Shown here: one piece after another, positions 44,963 to 56,000 of the stretch
How positions within the stretch are numbered: the first letter of the stretch is position 1
Layout: each line of letters begins with the position of its first letter
Assembly (NCBI RefSeq): GCF_013141915.1
Contig: NZ_SROX01000002.1
Coordinates: 1-64,000, forward strand
Source of the DNA: Cupriavidus necator
Lineage (GTDB): Bacteria; Pseudomonadota; Gammaproteobacteria; Burkholderiales; Burkholderiaceae
DNA: 64,000 nt
Direction: 5' to 3'
Notes under the pieces: generated by a model
Told to the model about the DNA's origin: nothing
Seen by the model: the letters and a program-made list of their open reading frames with translations, nothing else
The model's database searches: none
Made by a program: the position numbers and the translations under genes

Positions 44963-46399
44963 ATGCACGCCCAGCACTTCGTCGCCAACCGCCTGATCGC
45001 GCCCGACAACGGCCTGCGCATCAAGGTGTTCGATCCGTCCAACGGCGAGCCATTCGCCGAGATTGCGCGCGGCAACGCCACCGATATCAATGTCGCCGTC
45101 CATGCGGCGCGCCAGGCCGCCGACGGCGCCTGGGGCCAGATGGCCCCGGCCGAGCGGGTGCGCCTGCTCAACCGCGTCGCCGTGGCGCTGATCGCCCACG
45201 AGGAGGAACTGGCCGCGCTCGAGGCCCGCGACACCGGCAAGCCGCTGCGCCAGGCGCGCGCAGACGCGCGCGCGGTGGCGCGCTATTTCGAGTTCTACGC
45301 CGGCGCGGTCGACAAGCTGCACGGCCAGACCATTCCCTACAACCCCGGCTACACCGTGCTGACGGTGCGCGAGCCGCACGGCGTGACCGGCCACATCATC
45401 CCGTGGAACTATCCGCTGCAGATCTTCGGGCGCAGCGTGGGCGCGGCGCTGGCCGCGGGCAACGCGTGCGTGGTCAAGCCCGCCGAGGATGCCTGCCTGT
45501 CCTTGCTGCGCGTGGCCGAGATCGCCGCGGAAGCCGGCCTGCCCGAAGGCGCCCTCAACCTCATCACCGGCTACGGCCACGAGGCCGGCGCCGCGCTGGC
45601 GCGCCACCCCGGCATCAACCATATCTCGTTCACCGGCTCGCCCCAGACCGGCAGGCAGGTGTCCCAGCTGGCCGCCGAGAACCACGTGCCGGTCACGCTG
45701 GAACTCGGTGGCAAGTCACCGCAGATCGTGTTTGCCGATGCCGACCTCGACGCGCTGGTGCCGGTGGTGGTCAACGGCATCGTGCAGAACGCCGGCCAGA
45801 CCTGCTCGGCCGGCAGCCGCCTGCTGGTGGAGCGCCCGGTCTACGACCTGCTGCTGGACAGGCTGGCGTCGGTGTTCGAATCGCTGCGCGTGGGCCCGTC
45901 CGAGCTGGACCTGGAATGCGGCCCGCTGATCAGCCGCAAGCAGCAGCAGCGCGTATGGGACTTCGTCTCGGATGCGCAGCACGCCGGCGTGGCGGTGATG
46001 GCTCAGGGCCAGATCGTGGCCGAGGCACCCGAGGCCGGCTACTACCAGGTGCCGATGCTGTTCCGCGACGTGCCGCCGGCGCACCGGCTGGCGCAGGAAG
46101 AAGTGTTCGGCCCGCTGCTGGCGGCGATGCCGTTCGACACCGAGGCCGAAGCCATCGCGCTGGCCAACGGCACGCCCTACGGGCTGGTGGCCGGGGTCTG
46201 GACCCGCGACGGCGGGCGCCAGCTGCGCCTGGCGCACAAGCTGCGCGCGGGCCAGGTCTTTATCAACAACTACGGCGCCGGCGGCGGCGTGGAGCTGCCC
46301 TTCGGCGGCAGCGGCCAGTCCGGCTACGGCCGCGAGAAGGGCTTCGAGGCCCTGTACGGATTCACCACACTGAAAACCATCGCCATTCAACATGGGTAA
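44963..46399 (+). CDS. Aldehyde dehydrogenase (NAD(P)+-dependent)
   Basis: The 478-residue enzyme oxidises an aldehyde to an acid. It shows 'IIPWNYPLQIFGRSVGAAL', the cofactor loop 'SFTGSPQTGRQV', the general-base Glu in 'TLELGGKSPQIV' and the nucleophile Cys in 'QNAGQTCSAGSRLLV'. Length is normal. ATG 44963 has GGAG 7 bases upstream. It overlaps the next small membrane gene by 8 bases and precedes an SDR and an MFS gene, so it is probably part of a catabolic unit for a carboxylate or sugar acid. Confidence 0.93.
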   Translation: MHAQHFVANRLIAPDNGLRIKVFDPSNGEPFAEIARGNATDINVAVHAARQAADGAWGQMAPAERVRLLNRVAVALIAHEEELAALEARDTGKPLRQARADARAVARYFEFYAGAVDKLHGQTIPYNPGYTVLTVREPHGVTGHIIPWNYPLQIFGRSVGAALAAGNACVVKPAEDACLSLLRVAEIAAEAGLPEGALNLITGYGHEAGAALARHPGINHISFTGSPQTGRQVSQLAAENHVPVTLELGGKSPQIVFADADLDALVPVVVNGIVQNAGQTCSAGSRLLVERPVYDLLLDRLASVFESLRVGPSELDLECGPLISRKQQQRVWDFVSDAQHAGVAVMAQGQIVAEAPEAGYYQVPMLFRDVPPAHRLAQEEVFGPLLAAMPFDTEAEAIALANGTPYGLVAGVWTRDGGRQLRLAHKLRAGQVFINNYGAGGGVELPFGGSGQSGYGREKGFEALYGFTTLKTIAIQHG

Positions 46400-46634
46400 C
46401 ATCAACTTCCTGTCCGTCGCCTTCGCCATCTTCTTTTTCTGGATGGCATGGCATGTCCGCAACAAGCGCGCCACCAATCCTTCGGGCATGCCGCGACTGC
46501 AGGTGTTCAAGCGCAAGTGGGGCGATGTGGTGGGCGACCGCGTGCACTGGTGCCTATACGTGGCGCTGCCCTTCCTGCTGGCGCTGATGATGGTGGCGAA
46601 CGCGCTGCGGGGGCGTGGGCCGTTTTCGCATTGA
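46392..46634 (+). CDS. Small membrane protein of unknown function, overlapping the aldehyde dehydrogenase gene
   Basis: The 80-residue protein has two hydrophobic segments (residues 5-20 'FLSVAFAIFFFWMAWH' and 54-68 'CLYVALPFLLALMMV') separated by a basic loop with 'VFKRKWGDVVGDRVH'. Its start lies inside the last 8 bases of the upstream gene, a normal sign of operon coupling. No family is recognised. Confidence 0.65.
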   Translation: MGNINFLSVAFAIFFFWMAWHVRNKRATNPSGMPRLQVFKRKWGDVVGDRVHWCLYVALPFLLALMMVANALRGRGPFSH

Positions 46635-46689
46635 GCGAACGAGCTCCAATCATGGATGGCGCTTGAACGGGCCAACGCCCGTCGTGGAC

Positions 46690-46721
46690 GCTCCCCTCTC
46701 CCGCGAAGCGGGAGAGGGAGC
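46690..46721. repeat. Palindromic intergenic repeat, copy D
   Basis: GCTCCCCTCTCCCGC-GAA-GCGGGAGAGGGAGC, with one bulged C. It lies between the small membrane gene and the SDR gene. Confidence 0.85.
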
Positions 46722-46784
46722 AACCCGCAGGACTTGATCACTCAGCAGCAAACACAGTACGCACACCAATAAAGGAGACAAGCC

Positions 46785-47543
46785 ATGAGACTGGCCAACA
46801 AGGTCGCGATCGTCACCGGCGGCGGTTCCGGCTTCGGCGAAGGCATCGCCCATACCTTTGCGCGCGAGGGCGCCAACGTGGTGGTGGCCGACCTGCGCGA
46901 GGATGCTGCCGAGCGTGTCGCCGCGGCGATCCGCGACGCCGGCGGGCGCGCCCGCGCGGTTCGCGCCGACGTCTCGCGCGAAGCCGACACCGAGGCCATG
47001 CGCGAGGCAGCGCTCGCCACCTTCGGCGACGTGCATATCGTGGTCAACAACGCCGGCACCACGCATCGCAACAAGCCCATCCTGGAAGTCACCGAAGACG
47101 AGTTCGACCGCGTCTACGCCGTCAACGTCAAGAGCATCTACTGGTCGGCGCGCGCCTTTATCCCGCATTTCCGCCGGCGCGGCGGCGGCGTGTTCGTCAA
47201 TATCGCTTCCACCGCCGGCATCCGGCCGCGGCCCGGACTGGTCTGGTACAACGGCAGCAAGGGCGCGGTGATCACGGCGAGCAAGGCCATGGCCGCGGAA
47301 CTCGGCCCGGACAATATCCGCGTCAACTGCGTCAACCCGGTGATCGGCGCCACCGCGCTGCTGGAAGAATTCATGGGCATGCCCGACACGCCCGAGAACC
47401 GCGCCCGGTTCCTCGCCACCATCCCGATGGGACGCATGTCCACGCCGCAGGACGTGGCCAATGCGTGCCTGTACCTGGCTTCGGACGAAGCCGCCTTCAT
47501 CACGGGCACCTGCATCGAGGTGGACGGCGGCCGCTGCGTCTGA
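46785..47543 (+). CDS. SDR-family oxidoreductase
   Basis: The 252-residue classical short-chain dehydrogenase/reductase has 'VTGGGSGFGEGIAHTFAREG' (10-29) for NAD(P), 'NNAGTTHRNK', the catalytic Ser/Tyr/Lys in 'VNIASTAGIRPRPGLVWYNGSKGAV' (split over about 135-160) and the C-terminal 'GTCIEVDGGRC'. An acidic residue after the second strand ('VVVADLRED') favours NAD over NADP. Substrate unknown; context suggests a hydroxy acid handled together with the MFS carrier. Confidence 0.93.
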   Translation: MRLANKVAIVTGGGSGFGEGIAHTFAREGANVVVADLREDAAERVAAAIRDAGGRARAVRADVSREADTEAMREAALATFGDVHIVVNNAGTTHRNKPILEVTEDEFDRVYAVNVKSIYWSARAFIPHFRRRGGGVFVNIASTAGIRPRPGLVWYNGSKGAVITASKAMAAELGPDNIRVNCVNPVIGATALLEEFMGMPDTPENRARFLATIPMGRMSTPQDVANACLYLASDEAAFITGTCIEVDGGRCV

Positions 47544-47623
47544 ACCCGCGCCGGCCGCTTGCCCAGTCGTACGGTAGCTGTAAGAACGCGTCACACAGAA
47601 ACGCCATTTCCTCAGGAGACAGC

Positions 47624-48931
47624 ATGACAACGACCGCAGTGAACCCCGGCGTCAACGACGCCGCCTTTGAAGACGCCATCTACCGCAAGGTCAGCTGGCG
47701 CCTGGTGCCCTTCCTGCTGCTGTGCTACGTGGTGGCCTACCTGGACCGCGTCAACGTGGGCTTCGCCAAGCTGCAGATGCTGAACGCCCTGCAGTTCAGC
47801 GAGACTGTCTACGGGCTTGGTGCCGGCATCTTCTTCATCGGCTATTTCCTGTTCGAAGTGCCCAGCAACGTGATCCTGCACAAGGTGGGCGCGCGCATCT
47901 GGATCGCGCGCATCATGATCACCTGGGGCGCGATCTCGGCGGCGATGATGTTCGTCACCACGCCGACCATGTTCTACGTGCTGCGCTTCCTGCTGGGCAT
48001 TGCCGAAGCCGGCTTCTTCCCCGGCATCATCCTGTACCTGACCTACTGGTACCCGGCCAACCGGCGCGGGCGCACCACCACCTTCTTCATGACCGCGATC
48101 GCGCTGTCGGGCGTGATCGGCGGGCCGCTGTCGGGCTGGATCATGCAGTCCTTCGACGGCCACAACGGCTGGTTAGGCTGGCAATGGATGTTCCTGCTGG
48201 AAGGGATTCCGTCGATCCTGGTGGGGCTGTGGGTACTGGCCTACCTGGATGACCGCATCACTCACGCCAAATGGCTGTCGGCGGAAGAAAAGGCGCTGCT
48301 CGAGCGCAATATCGCCAGCGAGAACGCGCACAAGGAAGACCCGCCGATTCGCACCGTGCTGTCGAGCCCGCGCGTGTGGCTGATGAGCGCGATCTATTTC
48401 TGCTTCGTGATGGGCCTGTACGGCGTCAGCTTCTGGCTGCCCACCATCATCAAGCAGACCGGCGTCAAGGGCGCGCTCGATATCGGCCTGCTGACCGCCA
48501 TCCCCTACGGCTGCGCGGTGATCGGCATGGTGCTGGTGGCCTATAGCGCTGACCGCAGCGGCGAGCGCCGCTGGCATATCGCGCTGCCCGCGCTGGCCGG
48601 TTCGGTGGGACTGCTGCTGTCGGTGCAATGGCACGGCGATACCACGCTGGCGATGGTGGCGCTGACGCTGGCCACGATCGGCATCCTGACCACGCTGCCG
48701 CTGTTCTGGAGCCTGCCCACCGCCTTCCTCGCCGGCACCGGCGCTGCCGCGGGCATTGCGCTGATCAACTCGCTGGGCAATCTTGCCGGCTTCCTGAGCC
48801 CGTACGCGGTGGGCTGGCTCAAGGACCTGACCCACAGCACCGATTCCGGCATGTACCTGCTGGCCGCATGCCTGGTGGTGGGCGCGGCGCTGACCCTGTC
48901 GGTGCCGAAGCGGCTGGTGAGCCAAAAGTGA
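47624..48931 (+). CDS. MFS transporter, anion:cation symporter family
   Basis: The 435-residue carrier has twelve helices and ACS-family features: 'YVVAYLDRVNVGFAKLQM' in helix 1, 'GYFLFEVPSNVILHKVGAR' and 'LGIAEAGFFPGIILYLTYWYP'. Members take up phthalate, tartrate, galactarate and similar carboxylates. Together with the SDR and aldehyde dehydrogenase genes it points to uptake and oxidation of an organic acid. AGGAG lies 6 bases before ATG 47624. Confidence 0.92.
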   Translation: MTTTAVNPGVNDAAFEDAIYRKVSWRLVPFLLLCYVVAYLDRVNVGFAKLQMLNALQFSETVYGLGAGIFFIGYFLFEVPSNVILHKVGARIWIARIMITWGAISAAMMFVTTPTMFYVLRFLLGIAEAGFFPGIILYLTYWYPANRRGRTTTFFMTAIALSGVIGGPLSGWIMQSFDGHNGWLGWQWMFLLEGIPSILVGLWVLAYLDDRITHAKWLSAEEKALLERNIASENAHKEDPPIRTVLSSPRVWLMSAIYFCFVMGLYGVSFWLPTIIKQTGVKGALDIGLLTAIPYGCAVIGMVLVAYSADRSGERRWHIALPALAGSVGLLLSVQWHGDTTLAMVALTLATIGILTTLPLFWSLPTAFLAGTGAAAGIALINSLGNLAGFLSPYAVGWLKDLTHSTDSGMYLLAACLVVGAALTLSVPKRLVSQK

Positions 48932-49104
48932 AGTCGCCCGGGCGCCGCTTGGCGTCCCGAAAGCGCCGTCGACTGACGCGGTTGTAGGACCACGCCCGGC
49001 AGTGTCGGCCATCGGTGGGCCCTAGCATGGAAAAGAGACACCCGGAGTGATCCCGAGGGGGTCCTCCGGGGCATCTGATTCCGAAGCTTGCCAAGGAGGC
49101 CACG

Positions 49105-49923
49105 ATGCCGCAACTGCCCCCGTTTGCCCCTACCCGTTCGCTGGAGGTCGTGGAAGCGCGCCTGGCCCGCCGCTCGCGCGTGAAGCGCCTGGTGCTCGCA
49201 CTCGGCGCCGGCGTGGTCGCGCTGCTGGCCATGCTGCCGGCCGCCAGCCATGCCCAGGCGCCCGTGGTCGATGCCGCCCCCGCGCCGGCAACGCCCGCCG
49301 CGGCGCCAGCGCCCGGCACCATCGCGCCAACCCCAGGCGTCACCACGCCGGCGGCACCGACCGAGCCGCCCGCCGCCACGGCCCCGCCATCCACCACCGT
49401 ACCGCCGGCGGCGACCATGCCGCCTGCCACCCAGCCCGCGCCCGGCATAGCGGCACCAGCCCCGGCGGCCCCGCCGCCGATGGCCGCGCCGACGCCCGCG
49501 CCAGCCGGCACGCAGCCCGCGATGCCCGCCCCGCCGCCCATGGCAGCTCCGGCGCAACCGCGGCCGCCCGTGGCCGTGCCGCCCGCGCCGCCGCCACGTG
49601 ACGCGATGGTGCAGCGCCAGGCCGGCCCGGTGGCCTATATCTGCGGCGGCGTCGCCGAGGACGAGCAGGTCGCGCTGCAATCGCAGGCACGCAAGTACAA
49701 CATGAGCCTGCTGTTTACCCAGGGCGCCCGCGGCGAGTACCTGTCGGATGTCGACGTCAAGCTGATGCGCGGCGGCAAGGAAGTCGCCAGCTTTGTCGCC
49801 GACGGCCCGCGCTGCCTGCTGAAGGCGCCGTCGGGCACCTACAACGTACGCGCGACGTACCAGGGCCGGACCAAGACCATGACGGTCAGCACCAACAGCA
49901 AGAACGCGCAGATGCGGTGGTAG
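49105..49923 (+). CDS. Exported Pro/Ala-rich protein with a small C-terminal beta domain
   Basis: The 272-residue protein has an N-terminal signal/anchor (residues 28-52, 'LVLALGAGVVALLAMLPAASHA'; cleavable), a 110-residue Pro/Ala/Thr-rich low-complexity linker, and a folded C-terminus (about 170-272) with 'YICGGVAEDEQ', 'MSLLFTQGARGEYLSDVDV' and 'APSGTYNVRATYQGRTKTM', resembling a carboxypeptidase-regulatory-like beta-sandwich. AAGGAGG lies 5 bases before ATG 49105. It probably sits in the periplasm; function unknown. Confidence 0.85.
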   Translation: MPQLPPFAPTRSLEVVEARLARRSRVKRLVLALGAGVVALLAMLPAASHAQAPVVDAAPAPATPAAAPAPGTIAPTPGVTTPAAPTEPPAATAPPSTTVPPAATMPPATQPAPGIAAPAPAAPPPMAAPTPAPAGTQPAMPAPPPMAAPAQPRPPVAVPPAPPPRDAMVQRQAGPVAYICGGVAEDEQVALQSQARKYNMSLLFTQGARGEYLSDVDVKLMRGGKEVASFVADGPRCLLKAPSGTYNVRATYQGRTKTMTVSTNSKNAQMRW

Positions 49924-49962
49924 TGCCGCTGCAGTGCCGCCCCTTGCATGACCGCTTGGGTA

Positions 49963-49989
49963 CTCCCTCTCCCGCACGCGGGAGAGGGA
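49963..49989. repeat. Palindromic intergenic repeat, copy E
   Basis: TCCCTCTCCCGC-AC-GCGGGAGAGGGA with 12-base perfect arms, lying between two convergent genes. Confidence 0.85.
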
Positions 49990-50033
49990 AGCAAAGCAGC
50001 AGCACAGGGGCAAGTGAGCGGCGATAACCGCCC

Positions 50034-53000
50034 CTACCCCCCCTGCCCATCCCCCAGCATCTGCGCCACCGATCCCGCCGTCCCCGCCGCCCGCTCGCCT
50101 AGCAGGCGGTGCAGCGTCCCCAGCAGTTCATCCTCGTTATAAGGCTTGCCCAGGTACACGTTGACGCCGATTTCCTCGGCGTAGCGGCGATGCTTGTCGG
50201 CGGTGCGCGAGGTGATCATCACCAGCGGCAAGTGCGCGGTGCGCGCGTCAGAACGGATGTTGCGCGTCAGGTCGAAGCCGTCCATGTGCGGCATCTCGAT
50301 ATCCACCAGCATCGCGTCCGGCATCGTGTCCTGCAGCTGCTTGAGCGCGTCCACGCCGTCGCGCGCCAGCACCACGTGGTAGCCGGCGCGGCCCAGCAGG
50401 CGCTGGGCGGCCTTGCGCACGGTCAGTGAGTCATCCACCACCATCACGGTGGGCTGCACCGCCAGGCCGCGCACGGGTTCTGCGCTGCCATCGCCCGCCA
50501 GTTCCGCGACCGCGCCCAGCTGCGCCGTCACGGCGGCTTGTCGCGGCGCTGGCTGGGTCGCCGGCAGCAGCGCCGGCGGATCCAGCGGCAGGGACTGGCC
50601 ACGCTCGCGCACGAAGCGCTGCGCCAGCACCACCGGGTTATAGATCAGCACGATCTCGCCATCGCCCAGCGTGGTGGCGCCGGCGATGCCCTCCAGCCGC
50701 GCCAGATGCGGGCCGATGTGCTTGACCACCACTTCGCGGTTGCCGGCCACGTCGTCCACATGCACGGCGACGCGCTCGGCGCCGCTGCGCACCACCACCA
50801 CCGGCGAGTACTTGCGCCCCGCGCTCGCGGCATGGCCCTGTTCCAGCAAGGCGCCGAAGTAGAAGAATGGCACCTCGGCGCCGGCCACGTTCAGCCGGCC
50901 CTGGTTATACGCGTCCAGCAGCGCCGGCGCCCGCAGTTGCTGCACCTGGTCGATCATGCCGCTGGGCACCGCATAGCGGCGCGCGCCCAGCGCGATCACC
51001 AGCACCTGCGTGATGGCCGTGGTCAGCGGCAGGTGCAAGGTAAAGGTGGTGCCCTGCCCGCGCTGCGAAGCCAGGGTGACGCGCCCGCCGAGCGCCACGG
51101 TTTCAGCGCGCACCACGTCCATGCCCACACCGCGGCCGGCCAGTTCGGACACCGCCTCCGCGGTGGAGAAGCCGGGGGTGAAGATCATCTCGGTCAGGCG
51201 CGCCTCGCTGGCGTCGTCGTCCGGCGCCAGCAGCCCGCGCTCGACCGCGCGGGCGCGGATGCGCGCCAGGTCCAGCCCGCCGCCATCATCGATGAAATGC
51301 AGCACCACCTCGTTGCCTTCCTGCTGCACCTCCAGCGTCAGCGCGCCGGTGGCCGGCTTGCCCGCGGACCGGCGCTGCGCGGCAGGCTCGATGCCGTGCG
51401 CCACCGCGTTGCGGATCAGGTGCTCGATCGGGCCGGCCATGCGGTCCAGCACCGAGCGGTCGATCTCCACCGTACCGCCCTTGATCAGCAGCCGCACCTC
51501 CTTGCCGGTCTCGGCCGCGGCCTGCCGCGCGACGCGGTAGAGCCGCTCGGCCAGCGCGTCGAACTGCACCATGCGCGCCTGCATCAGCCCGCGCTGCAGC
51601 CCGCGCGTCAGCCGCGCCTGCGCGGCCAGGTCTCCCGCGGCGCGATCGAAGCCGCGCTGCAGGTTCTGCTCGACCGTGGCCACGTCGTTGACCGACTCGG
51701 CCATCATCCGCGTCAGCTCCTGGAACCGGGTGAAGCGGTCGAACTCGAGCGGATCGAATTCCTGCTTGTGCTGCGCGTCGGCAATGCGCGACGCCATCTG
51801 CGATTCGGCCTGGATCTCGATCTCGCGCAGCTGGCCGCGCAAGCGCGCGACGTTGTCGTTCAGTTCGCCGAGGTAGGCGCGCATTGCGTCCAGCTCGCTG
51901 TCCAGGCGCGCACGCGTGGCGCCGACTTCGCCGGCCTCGTTGATCAGCGTGTCGAGCGCGCGCGCCTGCACGCGGACCAGCGCGCGCTGCGCCTCGGCCG
52001 GCGCCAGCGGAGCAAGCGGGGCCAGCGCAGCGGCCGGCGGCCTCGGCACCATCACGCCGGCCGGCCCCGGCACCGGCACCGGCCCCGGCACCGCTTCCGC
52101 GGCCGCCGCCGCGGAAGCGTCGGGAGCTTCGGTGGCTTCAGGCTGCGGCATGGCGGCGTCTGCGGCCTGCAGGGGATCGGCCAGCCCGTTGACCACATCG
52201 GGATCGTCGGCGGGCAGCAAGCGGCCGGCCTGCAAGGCCTCGGCATGCGCCAGGATGCGGTCGTACCAGGTGTAGAGCCGCTCGAATACTTTCGGCGCAA
52301 CAGGCTGATGTCCCTGTCCGCGCAGGCTGGTATCGAGCAGCGTCTCCATCTCGTGCGCGGCCTGCCCCAGCGCCATCGCACCGGCCATGCGCGCGCTGCC
52401 CTTGAGCGTATGCAACGCGCGCAGCACCAGTCCGCCATGGCGCCCGTCGTCGGGCGCGGCTTCCCAGCCGCGCAACAGCTTGCCCAGTTCGGGCAGCGAG
52501 CCCTGCGCCTCTTCCAGGAAGATCTGCACCAGCGCCGGATCGGGTGCGTTGCCGGCGTCGGCGGTGGGTGCGTGTGCCGCAGGCGCCTCGGGCGCACGCT
52601 GCGCCGTGCGCAGCCCGATCACGACCGCGTCAGGCGCGGTGGCCGGCTGCGCCGCCGCGGCTCCGGCCGCTGGCGGCACCTCGGGTGAAGCCGGTGCCGC
52701 GGGCGGCAACCGGCCAAACCCTTGCGCCATCGCTTCATCGGCCTCTGCCGGCGGCTGCGGTGCGGGCACCGCCACGCGCGGGCGCAGCAGTGCGCGCTCG
52801 CCGAATTCGACCAGGCTGCGGTGCAGCGCGCCGTCGGCCTGCGGCCAGATGCCGGCCGCAAACTGGTGCAGCATGCCGCGCATGCGCTCGGCCGCCTGCT
52901 CCAGCAGGCGGAAATCGCCCCCATGCATCGCCACCGGATGCGAGCCCAGCTGCAGCAGCAACGCTTCCAGCGCCTCGGCAATCTCGCGCACCGGCTCCAG

Positions 53001-56000
53001 GCCCACGGTCGACGCGCTGCCCTGCAGCGTGTGGGCGACGCGCAGCGCCAGCTCGCTCGGGCAAGGGTGGGCTTCATGCCGCCATTCAGAGATATCGGTG
53101 GCGAACTGGCGCAGCAGGCCGTCGGCCTCCTGCAGGTAGACGTTGTACAGCGCCAGGCCGATACGCACCGGGCCGATGACCTTGTAATGGTCGTCCTCGT
53201 CCGAGAGGCCGCCGGCCAGGCGGAAGGGAATCACGTTGGCGTCGGGCGTGTCGGTGTCGGCATGGTTGCCGGTGGGGGCGTGGTCCTCGGTGTCGACGCC
53301 GTCGCGCGCCTCGTTGTCCGTGGGTCCGGCGGCCGCTGCCTGGTCGTGCGGCACGTCGTCGCCAGCCACTGCGGGCGCAACGGGCGATGGCGCCATGTCA
53401 TGGGCGGTGCCGGCATCGCGCACCGCTGCGGCGGCCGCGACCAGCGGCGCGATGTCGTGCCACGCCGCGGCATCGCCATGCAGCCGCGCCACCCATGCCG
53501 ACAGCTCGGCATGCGCGCGGCGCAGCAGCGCCAGCAGCGCCGGCGCGGGCTGGCGCGCTTCGGCAAGCCACAGGTTCATCACCTGCTCGACCGCCCACGC
53601 CGCTTCGCCATAGCGATGCAGGCCAACCATGCGGCTGGAGCCTTTGAGCGTATGGAACGCGCGCCGCAGCCGACTGAGCAGGTCGGCATCGCGCAGCGCC
53701 TCGACGCCAGCGCCGAGGTCGCCGGCGATGCCGGCCAGGACTTCGTCGGCCTCGTTCAGGAAGATGTCGAGCAGTTCGGCGTCGATGGCGGCGTGGTCGC
53801 CGGCGGCGGGCACGGCCGCCGTGCCGGCGCCGGCCGGGACCGGCGCGGGATCCGCCGGGATGGCGGCCAGCGCCATCACCATGCGCGCGCCGGCATCGTC
53901 GCTGCCGGCAAGCCAGGCGTTGCACTGCGTGATGGCGTCGGCAGCCTGGCGGCGCAGCGCGGCATCGTCGTCGATGGCGGCCTGGTCGGCCAGCGCCTGC
54001 AGCGCGGCACGCAGCCGCTGCAGCGCCGGCGTATCCGGGGCGGCGCCAGCGCGCAGCGCTTCGTCGGCGGCGGCACGGGCCGCGGCCAGCGGATCGTGCG
54101 GCGCCTGCGCGTCGCCGGTGGCCTCGGCATCGGGCAACGCGTCGGCGCGGCGTGCGCGGCCGAATTCAAGGGTATCGGCAAAGGCATGGACCACGCCCAG
54201 TTCCGCCGCCACCGTGCGCAGCAGCGCCGAGCGCGCGTTGGCGTCGGCAAGCTCGCCCGCATCGGCAAGGCGCGTCATGACGGCCGCCACGGCAGCGCTG
54301 GCCTGCGCGGCCTCGCTGGCCAGCGCGGTGGGCAGCGCCGCCGACGCCTGCAGCTGCGCCAGCGTTGCCGCCAGCGCGGCGAAGGCCTGGCGCGCGTCGC
54401 GCAGGTGTGCGGCGCCGTCGGCGCGTACCGCATTGCGGTCATAGCTGTCGAGCCAGGATTCGCCGCTGTCCAGTTGGGCGCGCAGTTGCGCCACGGCTTC
54501 GCTGCGCAGCGCCTGTGCGCGCGCCTCTTCGACCATGCGCGCCAGCCAGGGCGGCGCGGCAGCGGCAGGGTCCGCCAGGCAGGCGGCCAGCGCATCGCAC
54601 TGCATGGCAAAGCGCGTTGCGGCCGCATGGGCGGACTGTCCGTGCACGCGCCACGGCAGCGCCAGCGCACGCGACAGGAACAGCGCGATGCCGGCGGCGC
54701 CCAGCGCATCGCCCGCGCCGCGCTCGCGCCCCGGCAGGGCGGCCTGCGCCAGGCAACGCTGCAGCGGCGGCTGCGCCAGCGGCTGCGCCGCCTCGGCCAG
54801 CGCAGCCAGCGCGCGCTCCCAGGCGGGGTGGTCGGCGGCGGCGGCATGCTCCAGCCCGGCCGCGGCCTGTTGCAAGTTGCGCGTATCGATCGGGTCAAGC
54901 CAGCCGTAGTAGCGCCGCCGGAAGTCGGCGTCGGCCTGCGCATGGGCGGCATCGAGGCGGAACGTCGCCAGCGTGCGCGCGATATCGGCGCGCAGCGCCG
55001 CTGCGTCGTCATTGCCGCCATCGGCCTGCGCGATGCAGACCAGCAGGAACACGGCATCGTTCAGCAGCGCCTGCGGCACGCGCACATGGCCCTGCTGGTA
55101 CTGGCGCAGCAACAGGTTAACCCGCCCGGCAAGGCGCTTGGCCAGCAAGTCCGACGGCAGCAGGCCCAGCGCCAGCGCGCGGCACACCAGCCCCAGCACA
55201 TGCCAGACGCCGCGGTCGGGATGGTCGGCGGCGCGGCGCGCGCCCTGCTCGTTGGCACGCAGTGCTTCCAGCGCCGCGTGCAGCGGCAGCCAGGCTTCGC
55301 GCAGCAGCACCGCGTCGGCGCACGGCGTGGGCAGGCGCAGCGCCTTGAGCAGGGCCGACTCAAACTGCTGGCGCGCGCGCGTGACCGCGGCGGGCCCCTT
55401 CGGCGGCAGCAGCATGCCGGGCAGCATCTGCAGCTCGTCGAGCCACAGGTCGGCGGGATGCACGCGCTCCTCGCCCAGCCTGGCGAGTACCGCCGCATAG
55501 GGCTGGAACAGGCGCAGCGGGGCTTCGTCGTCGCCGGCCATCAGGTCGTCGACATATTCGGCCAGCGCCTGCACGCCGGCACGGAAAACTGCCAGCGCCT
55601 CGGGGCCGGCGGCAACGGTGCCGGCGTCGATGCCGTCGAGCAGCCGGCGCAGCGCCTGGCAATACGGATCGGTCCCGCGCAGCCCGACGATATGCACGGC
55701 GCCGGCGGCCTGGTGCAGATGCTGGCCGGCCAGCCGCAGCGAGGTGGTGTCGCGCGCGCCCAGCGCCTCGGGCGCCTGGCGCACTTCCTCGACATAGTGG
55801 CCGAGTTCCGCGGCGGCCTCTTCCAGCGCGCTGCGCAGGCTGGGCGCCAGCCACGCCAGCCCGGACAGGTCGCGCGCGGCGCCGCCGGCATCGGGCGCGG
55901 CCTGCGCGCCGGCCGGCAACGGTGCGGGTTCGGGTTCAGGCAGGGCGTCGGCTCCGGCCGGCATACCGGCTGCGGCAGCGTCGCGCGGGACGGGAACATT

